NCBI GenBank assembly: GCA_029207755.1
Contig: JARCOQ010000025.1
Span: forward strand, 4,704,820 to 4,768,819
DNA from: Chamaea fasciata
Taxonomy: Eukaryota > Chordata > Aves > Passeriformes > Sylviidae
Reading direction: 5' to 3'
Length of the DNA stretch: 64,000 bases
Part shown: piece after piece, positions 11,626 through 24,626 of the stretch
How the letters are laid out: each line of letters starts with the position of its first letter
Position numbering within the stretch: position 1 is the first letter of the stretch
Program-made: the position numbers and the translations under genes
Notes under the pieces: generated by a model
What the model saw: only the letters and a program-made list of their open reading frames with translations
Told to the model about the DNA's origin: nothing
The model's database searches: none

Positions 11626-12539
11626 GAGCCTTGTACCTCCTGTTTTCTCTTTTCACAGTTTTCCTTTTCCCTCTGCCTGTATTTTAGGACCTGTTCCCCT
11701 GATTCAGCCCTGGACGCCACCTTGAAACACATCCTTGGTGCTGGGGGGGCGCCGCAGCCGCAACCCTGGCCCCTCCACTTGGTACTTTGACACCATCACC
11801 TTTTTCCTCCTGCTTCTTTGCCCTCTTTTTTTTTTGCGTGTGTTTTCAGGCCTGAACTCCTTCAAAGGGTTCTGTTGTTCTCCAGCACAAAAGGTGCCCT
11901 TCGGGTGCTTGGGGTGGCCTGAGCGGAGCAGTATCCATCCCACCCCACGTGTGGACACAGACAAGGGCTGAAGATATCTCTTTCCTCCAGGAGGGTTAAA
12001 TTTCTTCCCAGCCAATTGTTCCTGCTCCATCCCTTGACAAAAGAAGCCGGTTTTGTTTTTAATCCCCAGTTTATGGGCAATTAAGCAGCGGCAAAGGGCA
12101 GACAAGTGCTTTCCCCGGCGGAATGGAAGGAGCCGGCCAGGGTCATCGCTCCGGAGGGGCCTCTCCTGCAGAGATGTAGCGCAAGGAGAGGGCGTTTGGC
12201 AGTGCTCGGCGTGCACGGGGAGCGTTGTGTGTAAAATCTGTTTAATTGTGTAGTTTGGAGCCCTCTCCTGCCAAGCTTTTAAAATATGCATATCTCGGTG
12301 CGAGCGCACGGAGGCTCCACGGCCGCCGGAGGGAAGCAGGGCTCGGTTTTCCCTGTTTTTAAAACGCTTTAGCAAACGATCTCCGGGTAGGCTGCAAACC
12401 TGGGAGTGCAGACCGGCAAATAGGGTTTAACTGTGCCTTATTGCGCCCCTCGGTCTCAGTTCTGTGTGTACCTGGAAGGAGAGCTCCGTGCCCCGGCGTT
12501 GCAAGGGCAGTGCTATGGGAGCAGGGAGAGAAGGGATTT

Positions 12540-12606
12540 CTGGATATTTTGTGATCTTTGTCACAGATTATCTTTAAGGTCCCTTCCAACCCAAAGCATT
12601 TGCTGG
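12540..12606 (+). mobile_element. Short CR1 LINE terminal fragment
   Basis: Only the last part is recognisable: TTTAAGGTCCCTTCCAACCC followed by AAAGCATT. It is short, so confidence is moderate. Confidence 0.5.
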
Positions 12607-14487
12607 GTCGATGGTTACAGGGTGCCGTGGGCAGGGCCTTTTCCTGGGAACTCTCACTCCTGCTGAGCTGGTGCTGCTCCCCTGCACCCTCTGGGTGCCA
12701 CCCACAGCAGGACTGGGCCCCTGGCCCGGCTTTGGGGGTGTTGTACAGCTGGAGGATGTGCTGAGGAGGGGATGTTGCTGCCTTTCCCCGTTTCCCGGGG
12801 TGCTGTTTGCGTGGCTGAGGTCCAGGCAATCCCGGGGGGTGCAGGGTGGCCTCAGCCCTCTCCCCCCGCCAGAGGTGGGCACTGAGGACGGAGGGATGGA
12901 GCCATGTGCCTCTTTTTCTTGGAAACAGTCCTGGGGCCGTGGCCGTCACCACTTTGAGGAGGACATTTGGGGGATATTTTGGGTGCCCTGAGGTGCCTCG
13001 TCCCAGCTGGGAATCACTTATCCAGCAGTGGAGGGTGTTTGATCCATCTCAGGGGGCTTCTTAGGTCAGAAATGAGTCTGGCATCAGGAGGGAGGATCCA
13101 GTCTCAGCCGTGCCTTAGGGGAGAGCCATCCCTCTGCAGGGACACATTCACTGCCAGGGGATCCCTGCAGAGCTGCCCCAGCCCCAGGGATCCCTGCAGA
13201 GCTCTCCTGGCTCTGCTGTGGTTCAGCCTGGGGGAGCTGAGACCTTTCACTCTGTCCTTGGCTCCCCGGACAGGCTGATGGGTGATGTGTCCCTGTCCCT
13301 GTCCCTGTCCCAGGGGCGTTTGTCCCCCTGACAGCCGTGTGCTGGCTGCTCCATGCTGGGGAGGCCTCACAGCTCTTTGTCACTCAGCGCATCCCAGTTT
13401 TTGCTCCTGAAAACCATCCTGTGTGTGTGGAAGAGGGTTGTGTGCGGGGTCCTGCACCACCCTCACACCTTTTATCCCTTTTATCCCCATTTCTGGCAAA
13501 ACTCAGCCACGAACACAAACCCTGTGAGCCTCCCTGTGCTTTTCCTTCCACGACTAACGTGCTGCTCCGACACCCACAGGGTTCAGGGTCTGTCTGTGTC
13601 TCATCACTGCTCAGAGCCTGAATTTTTACTGCTGCGGATGCTCGGCAGCAGGGCAGGGAAACCTCCCCGCATGAACATCCCCGCGGGGCACCGTCACTTT
13701 TCTCCTCCTTATGAACCAAGACATGCTCAAATAAATTAGAACATGTCTCCCATCTCCTTCAGCTTCTCACTGGAGTCAGGAGTAGCTGGGATGCTCCCCG
13801 CTCTCTGCTCTTCCCTGATGTCTCTGCACACTCATTGTGAGACCCCCGGCTCGGCCGCACCGACAGCAGCAGGCGCTGCTGGGTTTGTTTAGGAATGATT
13901 CATTTCCTTGAGACTTGTGATTCCGACGCTTTTCTGAGCGTGGTGAAGCTCTGTCGCTTTGCTCCAGTGGTTGCATTTCATTTTCAGCATCTCTGAACAG
14001 CCCGGCTGGGTGGGCTAGGCTTGGATGTGTGGCTTGTGGGGAAGATGAGCCGGCTGCCCCCTCTGCTCAGCCCAGCAAGGCTGCAAAGTGCAGTCAGGTT
14101 TATTTGGAGACTGACCAGCATTGCTGCTTCGCTTTGCTTCCTCCAAAGCACCACCGTGGGTGGATGGGGAGAATCCTTTGGGGTTTTATTGTGGTTTGCT
14201 CAGAGGTGGGAGCAGCGAAGGCTCAGGTGTGGCAGCAGGGTCTGTGCTTGGGGTGTTGCCCCACGGGGAGCTGAAGGCTGGGGTGGAGGATGGAAGGGAT
14301 GAACACACACTCTGCAAAGTGTTTTCCGCATTTGCAGAGGGCTGAGTTTGCTCTTGGGCTGGGCGAAGGAAGGAGCTGCGGGCACTGGGTGATGCTGTGC
14401 CACTCAGGGGGTTTGGGTTGCTACTCCAGGGAAATGTGTCCCTGCTCCCTGTGGGATTTGCTGCCTGGCTTTGGCCAGGTGGGCTCC

Positions 14488-14520
14488 TCCGTGCCTCAGT
14501 TTCCCCATCTGGAAGTGGCA
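14488..14520 (-). repeat. MIR-like SINE core relic
   Basis: GTGCCTCAGTTTCCCCATCT is the reverse complement of the conserved MIR core. The flanks are too diverged to delimit. Confidence 0.35.
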
Positions 14521-15414
14521 GAGCAGCTTCAGGAAGTGTTTGCAGTGATACTCCTGAGGAAGGAAGAGGCAGTTTTGAAACACAGAGCAAGAAACGGGGA
14601 CTCCTCCAAAGATTTTATGGGATTCAGCTTTCTTGGGGCTGGAAAAGCCTGCAGACCCTGCCCTGGGTACCCCAATAATTCAGTTATTTCCCTTGGCTGG
14701 AGGGAAGCCTGAGGTTTCACACAGCTTCCCAAGCTGCCAGCTCTGCCTTCAGCTCCCCATCAACATCTCCTCTCCCATGATTTCTTCACTCTGCATCTTC
14801 CCTTTCCCACACTTCTGGCCCATTTCTCTGGAAATCTCTGTGAATTTAGGGTTGAGAACCCTCTTCTCCCTCCTGGATGGTCTCTGCTTGGAGCTGCCGC
14901 TGTGTGTCTCTAACTATCTAACCTCATGATGTTGCAGCAGGTCAGAAACCAGACATCAGAAATTTGGGCTTAAAATGGCTCTGGCTGCTGGGAATTTGAG
15001 TTTGCAGGAGGGATGAGGAAGGAGTTGTGTGAACTCGATGTAGCATTGCAGGTTAAAGGGCTTCTCTACATCTGCCTGTGCCTCCGTGGGTGCAGGTGCC
15101 TGAGTGATATTCCACACTTTAAATCCCTCAGAATTAAGGCAGGAAATCTTTCTGCAGTATCAGAAACAATCCTGGGCTGTTCTGTCTCAGGGCTGGAAAT
15201 TTTCAGGGGTGTCTCTCCCATCCTGGTTGCCAGATGCTCTGAGAAAGCGCAGCGAGCCCGAGGAGGAGTGAGCGGGGAACGTGACCTGGGTCCAGCTGTG
15301 TTTCTCCCTTGGGACATCTCCTGGGAATTTGGCTTTATTGCTCCATTTTCTTGACCAAACAGCCGTGCAGTTCCCTCGGAGGACAGCTTTACACAACCAC
15401 CTTTATCAGCCGAG

Positions 15415-15545
15415 TGTGGGACTCAGTCAGAGATATCAGTTAATTTGATAAGATCTGTTTTCTTAACAGAAACCCTGTGTTGATTGGCATCAATTAAATC
15501 TTCCTCATTTAGATTAAGACTCTCAGCCATCCCAGCATGTGTTTG
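15415..15545. promoter_or_regulatory. AT-rich candidate conserved element
   Basis: Short AT-rich island with TTAATTTGATAAG and CATCAATTAAATC motifs (GATA- and homeodomain-like cores) in otherwise GC-rich intergenic DNA. Confidence 0.2.
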
Positions 15546-16449
15546 GATGGCCAGACCCATCACTTTTGCAGGTCACGTTGTTTATCCCTTAAAAAACTGT
15601 CCCAAACAGGAGCTGTTTTCCAGTCCTCTGGAAGGACTCAGGAGATGCTCAGTACTTGCACTCCCAGGAGCTGTTTTGACAGCTCTGAGTGTTTGGATAG
15701 AAGTTATTTGGCTCAGCCAATTTAAAAACATCTAATTTTTTATGGCTGCTGTTTCATATCCTGTATTTCTCTTGGGATGGAGGGGATTTCCTCACCCCTG
15801 GATGATGGAAAGACATCTGGATCCCTTCAAGAGCCAGAGCAGCGATAGCTCCTGAATGTTCCTGACTTCCCACTCCCACTGCTGTTCTTACTGGATCCAG
15901 AGAAATAACACCATCGTTGGGCTGAGGATTTGGCATTTCTTTCTTCACTGGCAGGGATGCAGCTTGGAAAGGCTCCAGGGTACCGCAAAGCACTGGATTA
16001 TTTGCCTGGTGGGAATTAAAATTGTTATTTACTCCTTCACCTGCAGAGTCCCAGCTCCACCATCACCTTCTTACCCAGTGGCATTTCCTGGGCTGAAGGT
16101 GCTGTTTGGGTCGAATTTGTGTATTTATTTATTTACTGAGTGTGCAATGCTCCAGTGATCCTGGAGGATCCTGGCAGCTTGGAGCCCTTCCCGGCTGGCA
16201 GGTGGGAGGGGTTTAATCCCCCAGCAAGCCCAGTACAATAAAGCAGAAAGCCCTGTTAGCTTTAAGCCCAGGAATGGTCCTGCTGGCACTTCAGGATAAG
16301 CTGGTGCTTGAACAAGTGCCTGGGCTGGGATCCTTGCTCGGAGCACTGAGCCCCTCTGGAAGCTCATTTCCCCAGTGCTGCACTGCCTCGCCAGGGGATC
16401 TTTGCTCCTGGCAGGAATTCCCATCTCTTTCCTTTCTCTGCTGCACTTT

Positions 16450-16990
16450 AGCATCCCTGGAGCATCATTCCTACATCCCTACATCCTCATCATCCCTGCA
16501 GATGCATCCTCTGCATCCCCATGTCATCATATCCCTGCATCCTCATCAATCCTGCAACTTTATCCCTGCAATTTCATTGTCCCTGCATCATCAGCCCTGC
16601 AACTTCACCATAGCTGCATCTTCATCCCTGCAACCATCCCTACATCCTCATCATCCCTGCAAATGCATCCTCATCATCCCTGCAACCTCATTATCCCTAC
16701 AACTTCATCCCTGCAACTTCACCTGCAATTTCATCATAGCTGCAACACCGTTCTCCCTGCAGCCTTATCATCCCTGCAACATCATCATCCCTGCAGCATC
16801 ATTAGCCCTGCATCCCCACTATCCCTGCACCATCTTCCCTGCATCCCCATTGTCTTTGCAATATCTCCCCTGCATCCTCATCATCCCTGCATCCTCATCA
16901 TTCCTGCAACTTCATTCCCTCATCCTCATTATTGCTGCAACTCCATCCCTGCAACATTTCCATGCCTCCATCCTGATCCCTGCAGCATCC
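16450..16990. repeat. Degenerate CATCCCTGCA-based minisatellite
   Basis: About 540 bases built from the motif CATCCCTGCA with short variable joins such as TCCTCAT, ACTTCAT and ACAT, repeated some thirty times at irregular spacing. Open frames across it (for example 16274-17074, plus) result from the repeat and are not genes. Confidence 0.85.
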
Positions 16991-19900
16991 AGAGAAGGGT
17001 CTCTCCCTCCTCAGTGCATGGATCCCACCTGGCTTATCTCCATCCTGCCTCTCCTTTTGGGGCAAACAGGCTGATTTTTGGGGCTGAGCTGGCACCAGGC
17101 AGGTCCTGGTGCCTTAGGCTGGGCTCGGAGCTGTGACTGCAGCTCCTCCCAACCTTTCCCTCATCACCAGCTGCTTACAGAGCACCCGGTTCAGTCTGAT
17201 CTGGGAAGCTGGGATGCTCCAGTTGCCACGGTGTGAAGTAAAGGCAGAACACGGATTTTTGTTTTTGGAAGATGAGAGGGATAAAAACAGTCAAGAGAAA
17301 TTTCTAGAAATTCCAGTGTCTCAAAGACAGAGCAGAGCATCTCCCTATATTAAAGTAGGAGTCAGTCCCTTGAGTGTAGAGCTCTGGATGCAGTTCTGGC
17401 ACTGCAGAAAATGGGGGATTTTTTGTCCCCTTTGCTGGACACCCCCATCCCCACATCAAAATGGGATTTTGGGGTTGAGCGACTCCACAGTCCAAGTTCT
17501 GGGAGAGGGATCAGCTCTGGCTCCTCCCATCACCTGGACTGTATTTACAAAATCAACCAGCTGCTCAATATCTCATGAATTACATCAGGTCAGAACAAAC
17601 CCAGCTTGATTAAGATAAAAAATGAGGAAAGCCCACTTGACACTAATTATTCTGGGTTTGGAACTTGCGGTTAATGTGAGATAACAGTTAATAACCAGAA
17701 TATTTTTAATGAATCTTTTTCCTATCTTTAGCTCGCTTTAGACTGTGTGGCATCTAGTCCATTAAATTAGCGCATTAATTAGAAAATTCTCATTTTTCAT
17801 TCGTGGGAAATGGAGTCGAGAATTTGTCAGGAGGGACCGATGGGCAACTTCTATTCCACTTTACTTGAAAAAAAAAAAGGAACGTATTCTTGTTTTCCAA
17901 GGCTGTGCATAAAAATGGTTCTTTGCTTTGTCCAACAGATCACAGAAGAACTTTTGAAATGAAGACCTTCAGGACTGTGTTGAGAAATTAAACATCCCCA
18001 AGGAAAGGACAAACATCCCAAACATCCCCAACACGGTGACCGACGCTGCCGTGGACCCGACTGACAGAGGGCCTGTCCTCCCCAGCTAAACCCAGTCCAT
18101 ATTTCATATATATACTTATATATGGAATATTTCCCACTCTATCTGTGTTTTCTAACAAGTGCATTATGTCAGGGGGAACATCTTTGGAGCCAGATTATCT
18201 TCAACTCATGTGCAATATAACGAGACTGAGCAAAGCCAGGAAAAAGGAGGAGGAGAGGTGGAAGTCACTTGGACATTATTTCATTTTTTTTAATATTATT
18301 TTTTAAAAAGTCTCTTGAAAGATGAAGCAACCAGAAAGGAAATGTTAAGCAGAGCTGCTAAAACTCAGCCCAAGTGTTTTGCTCGGGGTGGGAGGGAGTG
18401 GGGGGAAATTCAGTTGCTGTCGCTGTTCCCTGGCGAAGGCCACGGGCTGTTCTCAGCTCTTCGGAATCATTCCTGTTCCATTTTTCTCACTTTCCTGGAA
18501 ATGCCCTTTATAAGTAGCTCTGTGCTGTACCAAAGGCTGTGATTTGCTTTAAGTCCTTATTTAGAAAGAAACATCTCTGCTGGTGCTGAGGAAAAGGGTG
18601 TCGAACAGCTGTGCCTTGCTATCACGATCGCTCCATGAAAAACAAAGGACAAATTGAATTTCCAGCGTAGAAAAGATCTAAAAACCCAATTTTTGGCTGA
18701 CCACGTTCCTGCTTCGTTTTGTGAGACCATCTCTGCCTTGTCTGCATTTCCACAGTACCCCAGTCTTGTGGGAATATTGCTAATTCTTGTAATAATCGGG
18801 AATTCCATCCCTCCTTTGCCCGTTGCTGTTTCATTTTGCACATTGAGGTTTTTGGTGGCAGGTTTAGAGCTGTGGGCTGCCCATACTGGGCTGGGAAGAT
18901 CTTCAAGCTGGGCTGTCTCTAACCTCACTGTGTTTCCTGGGACTGCACGGATCAATATGATCCTGGTGCCGCGTGATAAATGATGTGCAAAGGGATAAAT
19001 GCAAATGGCAGAGGGGCTGATGGTCTCTCCTGCTTCTGCCCCCCCCCTTTTCCTCCTCCCCAGCCTCATCCACCTGCTCATGCTGCCTCCATCCCTGCGT
19101 GGAGACTGAAACCCTCCCAGAACAGCCTCCATCGGAGGAGCAGGGTGAAACTTGGAACAGTGTTGGATTTAAGGGTGGAAATAATGTTGGAGGGAGTCAG
19201 ATGAGCACAGGAACCTCGTTGTCTGCGTTGCAATAATTCCCTGGGAATGGTTTGGGCATGTTAATTTGGACTGGACGGAACCAAGTGAGCTGGAGCTTCC
19301 TCTGAAGCAGAGGCTGCTCGAGGGGAGGTAACAGGAACCAAAATCATTGTGTGTGAAACAGCCCCTTGAGCTGATGCTGATTGTCTTTGGTGTACAAGGA
19401 CAAGCCTTGAGGTCCTCACCAGGTGCCTGGAAGGTGGAGCAGGGACCACTCTTCCAGAGGGAAGCACCAAAACCTGGATTCTTCTCCCAGTGGAGCTGTT
19501 TACCTGCATTCCACATGGCACATCCACAGGAGACACACGTGGGATGCCTTGAGGCACAGCCCCAGTGAGGATGCACCGAAACCAACCCCTGGAAGGAAGG
19601 CTGGGGAATGGGAAAACTGGGGAATACCCAAAGGAAAGCAGCCAACTGTCTGCACCACGTTCCTGTCTTGCAGAAGAGCTTTGAAGATGAACAAGAACCC
19701 TGCACTCAAACCTCAGCTGAAATTCAGGTTGAGAAATTCCCTTAACCCTGAAAAATGAGGTGATTGTTTCCAGGAACGCGTTGGCTTTGGTGAGGTTGTG
19801 TTTCTTTAGTTTTTTAAACACAGATAATTTCCTTGCTGGAATTCCTCCTCCTGCCGTGGCAGGAGATTTTGTTCACGGCAGAAGGGCTTGGGGAGCCCAA

Positions 19901-22314
19901 ACACGGAATTCTCCAGGGCTCTGCACAGGCGCAGGTCGGGCAGAATGGGCAAAAATAAGCAAAAGTGTTAAACCCAGCAGTTTCAGTCAATTTAAGCAGT
20001 TGGAGAATGAAGAGCAAACAGGGGTCTGGCTCTCAGTAGGACATTGCTCCTCTGGCATTTATTGTCAGCATGGAAGAAACCCTCTGCCCACTGAAGCTGT
20101 GGGTAAATGGAGGAGAAAGGGCTGGTGCTGCTGGCACCTGGATTGAGCACGGCTCTAACAGCACGAGGGGCAGAGGGAGATTGGGATCGGGGGCCAGGAT
20201 TGCTGGAAAACCACACGGAGCAGGTCGCTGAGCCCACGGAGATGAGCGGGGGGTGCCAAGGCTCGACAGGGATGCCGGGGAATCGCGGAGGTGAAACAGC
20301 CCGCGGTGTGAAATCAATGCGGTGAGAAAGCCGCCTGCACAAATTAGAGCTAATTAGGGCAGTGGCTCTCATTAACTTGGTTTTGCCGCGCCCTGCCCGC
20401 AGGCCAGCCCGTGCTGGGGGCGGGGAGAGGGAGCTTCTCCGTGGGTTCTTCCAGCAAGTTGTTCCTCCTCCGGCAAATCCCCGCGGCCGTGGCAGCAGCC
20501 GGGGCGCTCCGAGCAGGGACTGCAGCCTTTGTGCCCGTGGCACAGCCGAAGGCGCCCCGGCTGCCCCTCCCGTGTCCCTGCACCGAGGAGCTGTGTCCCC
20601 TGCCTGCCTCGCCCCAGCACTGAAATGAGCTATTGCTCGGGCCGTAAAGTCTCAGAGATCATAAACGACCCCTGTAAAGAGACCCGGAAAGGTGCTCGGT
20701 GTTTGGGGTGAGGCTGAGCCGCTTCCATCGCGGGGAACTCCCCAGGGCTCTTCCCCATTGCCCTGCAGGGAGCTGCTGGCAGGCTGGAGGAGATGGAGCT
20801 GGCCTTTTTTGGGACATCTCACCTCCCAAACCCCCGAGGAGCTGCAAAGCGCATCTGTTTGCAGCCTCCCTGCAGCGAGACAGGTTCTCAGTGTGCTCTT
20901 GAGCCTGCAGAGGAGACTGAACAAAGCTTTAGCAGCTCTGAAATCGTGAGAGACTGACCCCAGAGCCACTCTTCCACCGTGCTGATGGGTTTGAGCTGCA
21001 AACAGCCAAAATCCCCATGAAAGGAGGGGGGGGGCAGGCTGCCCACACAGGTAAGGGCACATTAACAGGAGGAGAATTGATTTTCTGGATTGCAGCACAG
21101 CCCCGGATCTTGGGAAGCCCTGGTCCCAAAGGTGTTATATTTAGTTTCTTTTGGAACATGATCTAGTAGCCCTTAAAATGGGGGATAGAATGTATCAGTA
21201 CTAAAGTTATTTTTATTTTTCACCAGTGTTACAGAGAGCTTTTTTATGATCTGTGTGTGTGTGTGTCTGTTATACCTCGTCTGTTTTCAGTAGCCGCTTG
21301 TTACAGCATCTCTCCGTTAGGGCTCAAAACTGTATTTTGATGATTAAAGTGATGGGAAAAACCTTATCCCTTCACCCAGCTGGGCCGGTGGGTCCCACCC
21401 ACCCCCCAGCCATCTCACACTGATGACAATCTTGCCAAACGCCACCTCTCCTCGGTGTTGTAATTCTGGCGCTGACGACGTCGCTCCGTGCTCTTGGGCT
21501 CCTCGTGCTTGGTCGCTGAGCCAGCTGGGTGTTCATGTGCTTTTCCACAGTCATTGAGAGTTTGATAGTCTTTAACTGTCAGTCCAGTGCATTAATCTGT
21601 GTTGCCACCACTCTGAGCCCGGCCTGGTGCGTGTTGCAGATAACCATCGTGCCGGGACAGCCATGGCAGCGGGCTGCGCTTGGCAAGGGAAGACAAATTA
21701 AAAATGTATCCAGTCGATTAAAAGAAAAAAAAAAAAAAACAAAACACAAAAACAAAAAAAAAGGGAGCGATTTAATGATGGCTGACATCAAGAGAAGATC
21801 CAAAAAAATAGCGTGCTTTGATTCCCATAATCATCCCAAGGCAGGCTGCTCATCTTTATTCATAGCCCTTCAAAGCTGTGCTCCGAGACGCCGGAGCAGC
21901 TCGGAGCTGTCGTGCTCGGATGGAGCTCTTTAGACGCTGAACACGTCGACATCTCTGCTCCGTGCCCAGCCCAGTGCCGTGCTCCAACCCTTCCCCTTTT
22001 AATTTCAGGGTGCAATTAAAGTGATGAGAGCTCTGCTGTTGGCTGCGAGGCAGGAAAAGCGGATCTGGGGAGCCGGGCCGGTGTGGGGTCATGTAAAGCC
22101 GCTTCTTTTAATGACATGTTTTAAGCTGTTTTTAAGAAGGCAGCAAAATTAGAAAGCAAAAGATCTCCAGAAGTGTTTCAGGGCACTAACGAAGGCTCAG
22201 GGGACACAGCACAGGGACAGGGCTTAGCAGTGAGGCTGGAACGGGCTGTTGGAGGCAGGGAGGGAATACTGGGAAGCTGCTCTGCCCTGCTGGATTTGGG
22301 GGGAAAGTCAGGAT
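16991..22314. other. Intergenic, no gene recognised
   Basis: Mixed unique sequence. 18000-18330 is AT-rich. 20380-20600 is moderately CpG-rich. 21180-21360 and 21520-21800 are AT-rich islands with an A-rich simple stretch at 21722-21762 and a short TG run near 21253. No splice-flanked coding exon was recognised. Confidence 0.5.
17600..17830. promoter_or_regulatory. AT-rich candidate conserved element with homeodomain cores
   Basis: AT-rich island in GC-rich surroundings with TAATTA at 17644-17649 and 17776-17781, plus TTAATAA (17688-17694), TTTTAATGA near 17705 and ATTAAATTAG at 17761. It resembles a homeodomain-bound enhancer. Conservation cannot be measured here. Confidence 0.3.
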
Positions 22315-22506
22315 TTGGTGAGGCCCTGGCACAGGGTGCCCAGAGCAGCTGCGGCTGCCTTATCCCTGGAAGTGTCCAAGGCCAGGTTGGATAGAGCTTG
22401 GAGCAGCCTGGGGTAGTGGAAGGTGTCCCTGCCCATGGAAACAGGTTGAGCTGTCCCTTCCAACCCAAACCACTCTGGGATTCTATTAATTTGTGATTCT
22501 GTGATT
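22315..22506 (+). mobile_element. CR1 LINE 3'-end fragment
   Basis: Carries GAGGCCCTGGCACAGGGTGC, the GTCCAAGGCCAGGTTGGAT block, AGTGGAAGGTGTCCCTGCCC and CTTCCAACCCAAACCACTCT, and ends with repeated ATTCT(G)TG-type octamers at 22480-22506. Confidence 0.92.
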
Positions 22507-23937
22507 CCTGCAGTCCCATCCCAGCCTCCAGCCTCTTTCCTCAGGCAAACCCCTGCAGGACTGACATCTCAGAAACCAGCCTCGAGCATGCTGGAGGCAT
22601 CATTACCTCACACACTTGGGTGTTTTCTGAGCCAGGTGTTCAAATGCTGTTATTGCCACTGAATCCTTTTAAAATTAAGGAATTTCTGAGACAGTTTTTC
22701 TTCCCTGAGTGCTCCCCACTCTCCTGCATTGCACAAATCCAGCTGGAAGTCTGTCTCTCAACCTGAGATTAAAGAAAGTAGCAGCTCTGGGTGAATTAAA
22801 TTACACATTCTAATCCCCAGCCCTTGGTACAGGTAAATTATGTTTCTTTTTCCAATTTTTTCCCTGCTTGGTCCACAATGATGCCATCAGTGCACCTACA
22901 AAGGGAGTGGCCTGAGATGCTTCTGACTGGTTTGTCCATAACACATCTCTGACCAGTGCAAGGCCAGGCAGTGCTGCTGGGTTTTAAATGCTTCATTCCC
23001 ACTCTAGAGGATGATATCAGAGCAGGACAACTTGCCTGGCAAGATACAAGTCATGGATAGAGCTGGAATCGTGAATCAAAAGGTATTAAGTGGAAATGTA
23101 GTCAGGAAGTTTCTGCAATGTTGGAGTTTTAATGTGAAACTGTGCTGGCTGCCACGTCCCTTGTGCTGCCACTGAAATTAGACTTGGTTGTCCCGAAAGC
23201 GCTCAGGTCTTGCAGGAAAATCACCCTCACTGCTGGAGGTCAGGGCTCCCATGGCTGAATTTGGCACCTTGCAAGGAGAACAGGCTCTGAATTCATCACC
23301 TGAGACCCCAAAACGTGGCAAAAGGGAGGCTCTGCATCGTCCTCCGGCACAGGAGCAGCTCGTGTTTCCTAATTTCCCATCCTTTCCTATGCAACTGATT
23401 TTCATGGAATCTTCCCAGGACGGAGACGGCTGGATATAGTTTTGACTTTTCTTTCCTTCCTTCACGTGCGCAAGTGGGTGATGCAGAAGTGTTTCTGTGA
23501 CTGTCTCACCTGGGAAACGTGCTGGGTCTATGAACAGTGAAATGTTGGGGAATTCTGTGCGTCCAACTGGAAATCTGAACTCGTCTCTGAATCCTGACTG
23601 AGTGCCACAGGAGTGATGCAATTTCGGACTGGAGATGTTAAATGCAGTCTTGTTACTCTGAGTTCATTTAAAATTCTGGTTTTGCCAGTGAGCTGTGTTG
23701 CAACTGTTTAAAACTTGTGGGTTTTTTTACACCAGTCTGATGCTAAAACCAGCTGCTGCATCCCCTCGTCCTGGTTGACTCCACCATGGTGTGGGCCTTG
23801 TGTTCAGTTTCTGGGTAAAAAAAAAAAGTGATCTTTTTTTTTCAGTTGCGTGATTTTTTTACCTGATGTCGAATTTATTTTTTTAATTTTTTTTTTTCTC
23901 ATTGGAACTTGAAACTGTTCTTTCATACGCAAAGTTC

Positions 23938-23943
23938 AATAAA
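23938..23943 (+). terminator. Orphan candidate poly(A) signal
   Basis: AATAAA preceded by a T-rich region (23860-23900) and followed about 15 bases later by a GT-rich run (23959-23970). This is the full arrangement of a polyadenylation site. No open reading frame lies upstream and it is 16 kb past KCNA3, so it would end a non-coding RNA or a far-extended KCNA3 transcript. Confidence 0.35.
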
Positions 23944-24469
23944 ACAGCTGAACCGCAGCGTGTGGTGTTTGATACTGGAGTGGGTGAAGAGGAGATGTTG
24001 GGATGGAAAGGGTGGTGTGAGGGTGAGGTTTGAGGAGTGTCCTCTAGTGTGAACTCATTTTTCAGGGTTAAATAATCTGAAATTTAATGTCGTTCCCAGG
24101 AGTCAGATTTACTCTGCTAGGGAAATAAAATCCTGGGGTAAAATCTGCACGTTTCCAGCATCCCACCCAGCCACCTGCATGGAGGAAGCTTCAGGCAAAC
24201 CCTTAAAATTTTGTTGATGTGTCACAAGAAGAGATGTCACAAATGGTGCTCAGGCACACGAATGCAGGAGGAGGGGTTTGACCCACACGTTCTGATCACT
24301 GCTGGAAATCCTGCAGAAGGAGCTTGGAAGCTGATTTGAAAACCTCGTTCCTGGCCTCAAACTACATCTGTGAGCTTCACCCAAAAGCGAAAGTGTCAGA
24401 ATTTTGGTTTAGGTTTTTGGTTGCCTTAAAAACATTGAAGTTGTTTCTCCTGTGTTGCCCGGAGAAGCC

Positions 24470-24626
24470 GTGACTGCTCCATCCCTGGGGGTACCCAAGG
24501 CCAGGCTGGAGATATCTGGGTGAGTGGAAGGTGGTTCCTCCCATGGCAGAGGGTGAAACATTATGAGCTTTAAGGTCTCTCCCCACCCAAACCATTCCAA
24601 GGCTCCATGGCTTGATGATTCCATGG
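24470..24626 (+). mobile_element. CR1 LINE 3'-end fragment
   Basis: CR1 tail blocks CCAAGGCCAGGCTGGA, GAGTGGAAGGTGG, GGCAGAGGGTGAAAC and CACCCAAACCATTCC, with a degenerate GATTCCATGG end. Confidence 0.85.

Larger units (their letters stand above)
11626..16449. other. Intergenic, no gene recognised
   Basis: Apart from a short CR1 piece, a MIR-like core and one AT-rich island, this is unique sequence. 12080-12350 is mildly CpG-rich and contains AAAATATGCATATC (octamer-like), a weak enhancer candidate. A short GTCCCT repeat lies at 13286-13312. Confidence 0.5.

Noticed and set aside
16274..17136. Two overlapping plus-strand frames of about 250-266 codons.
   Set aside because: They follow the CATCCCTGCA minisatellite and contain no recognisable domain.
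17880..18110. Possible 3' splice site (TTTGTCCAACAG ending at 17939) and exon.
   Set aside because: No open frame of coding quality follows and no donor pairs with it. Better seen as AT-rich intergenic sequence.
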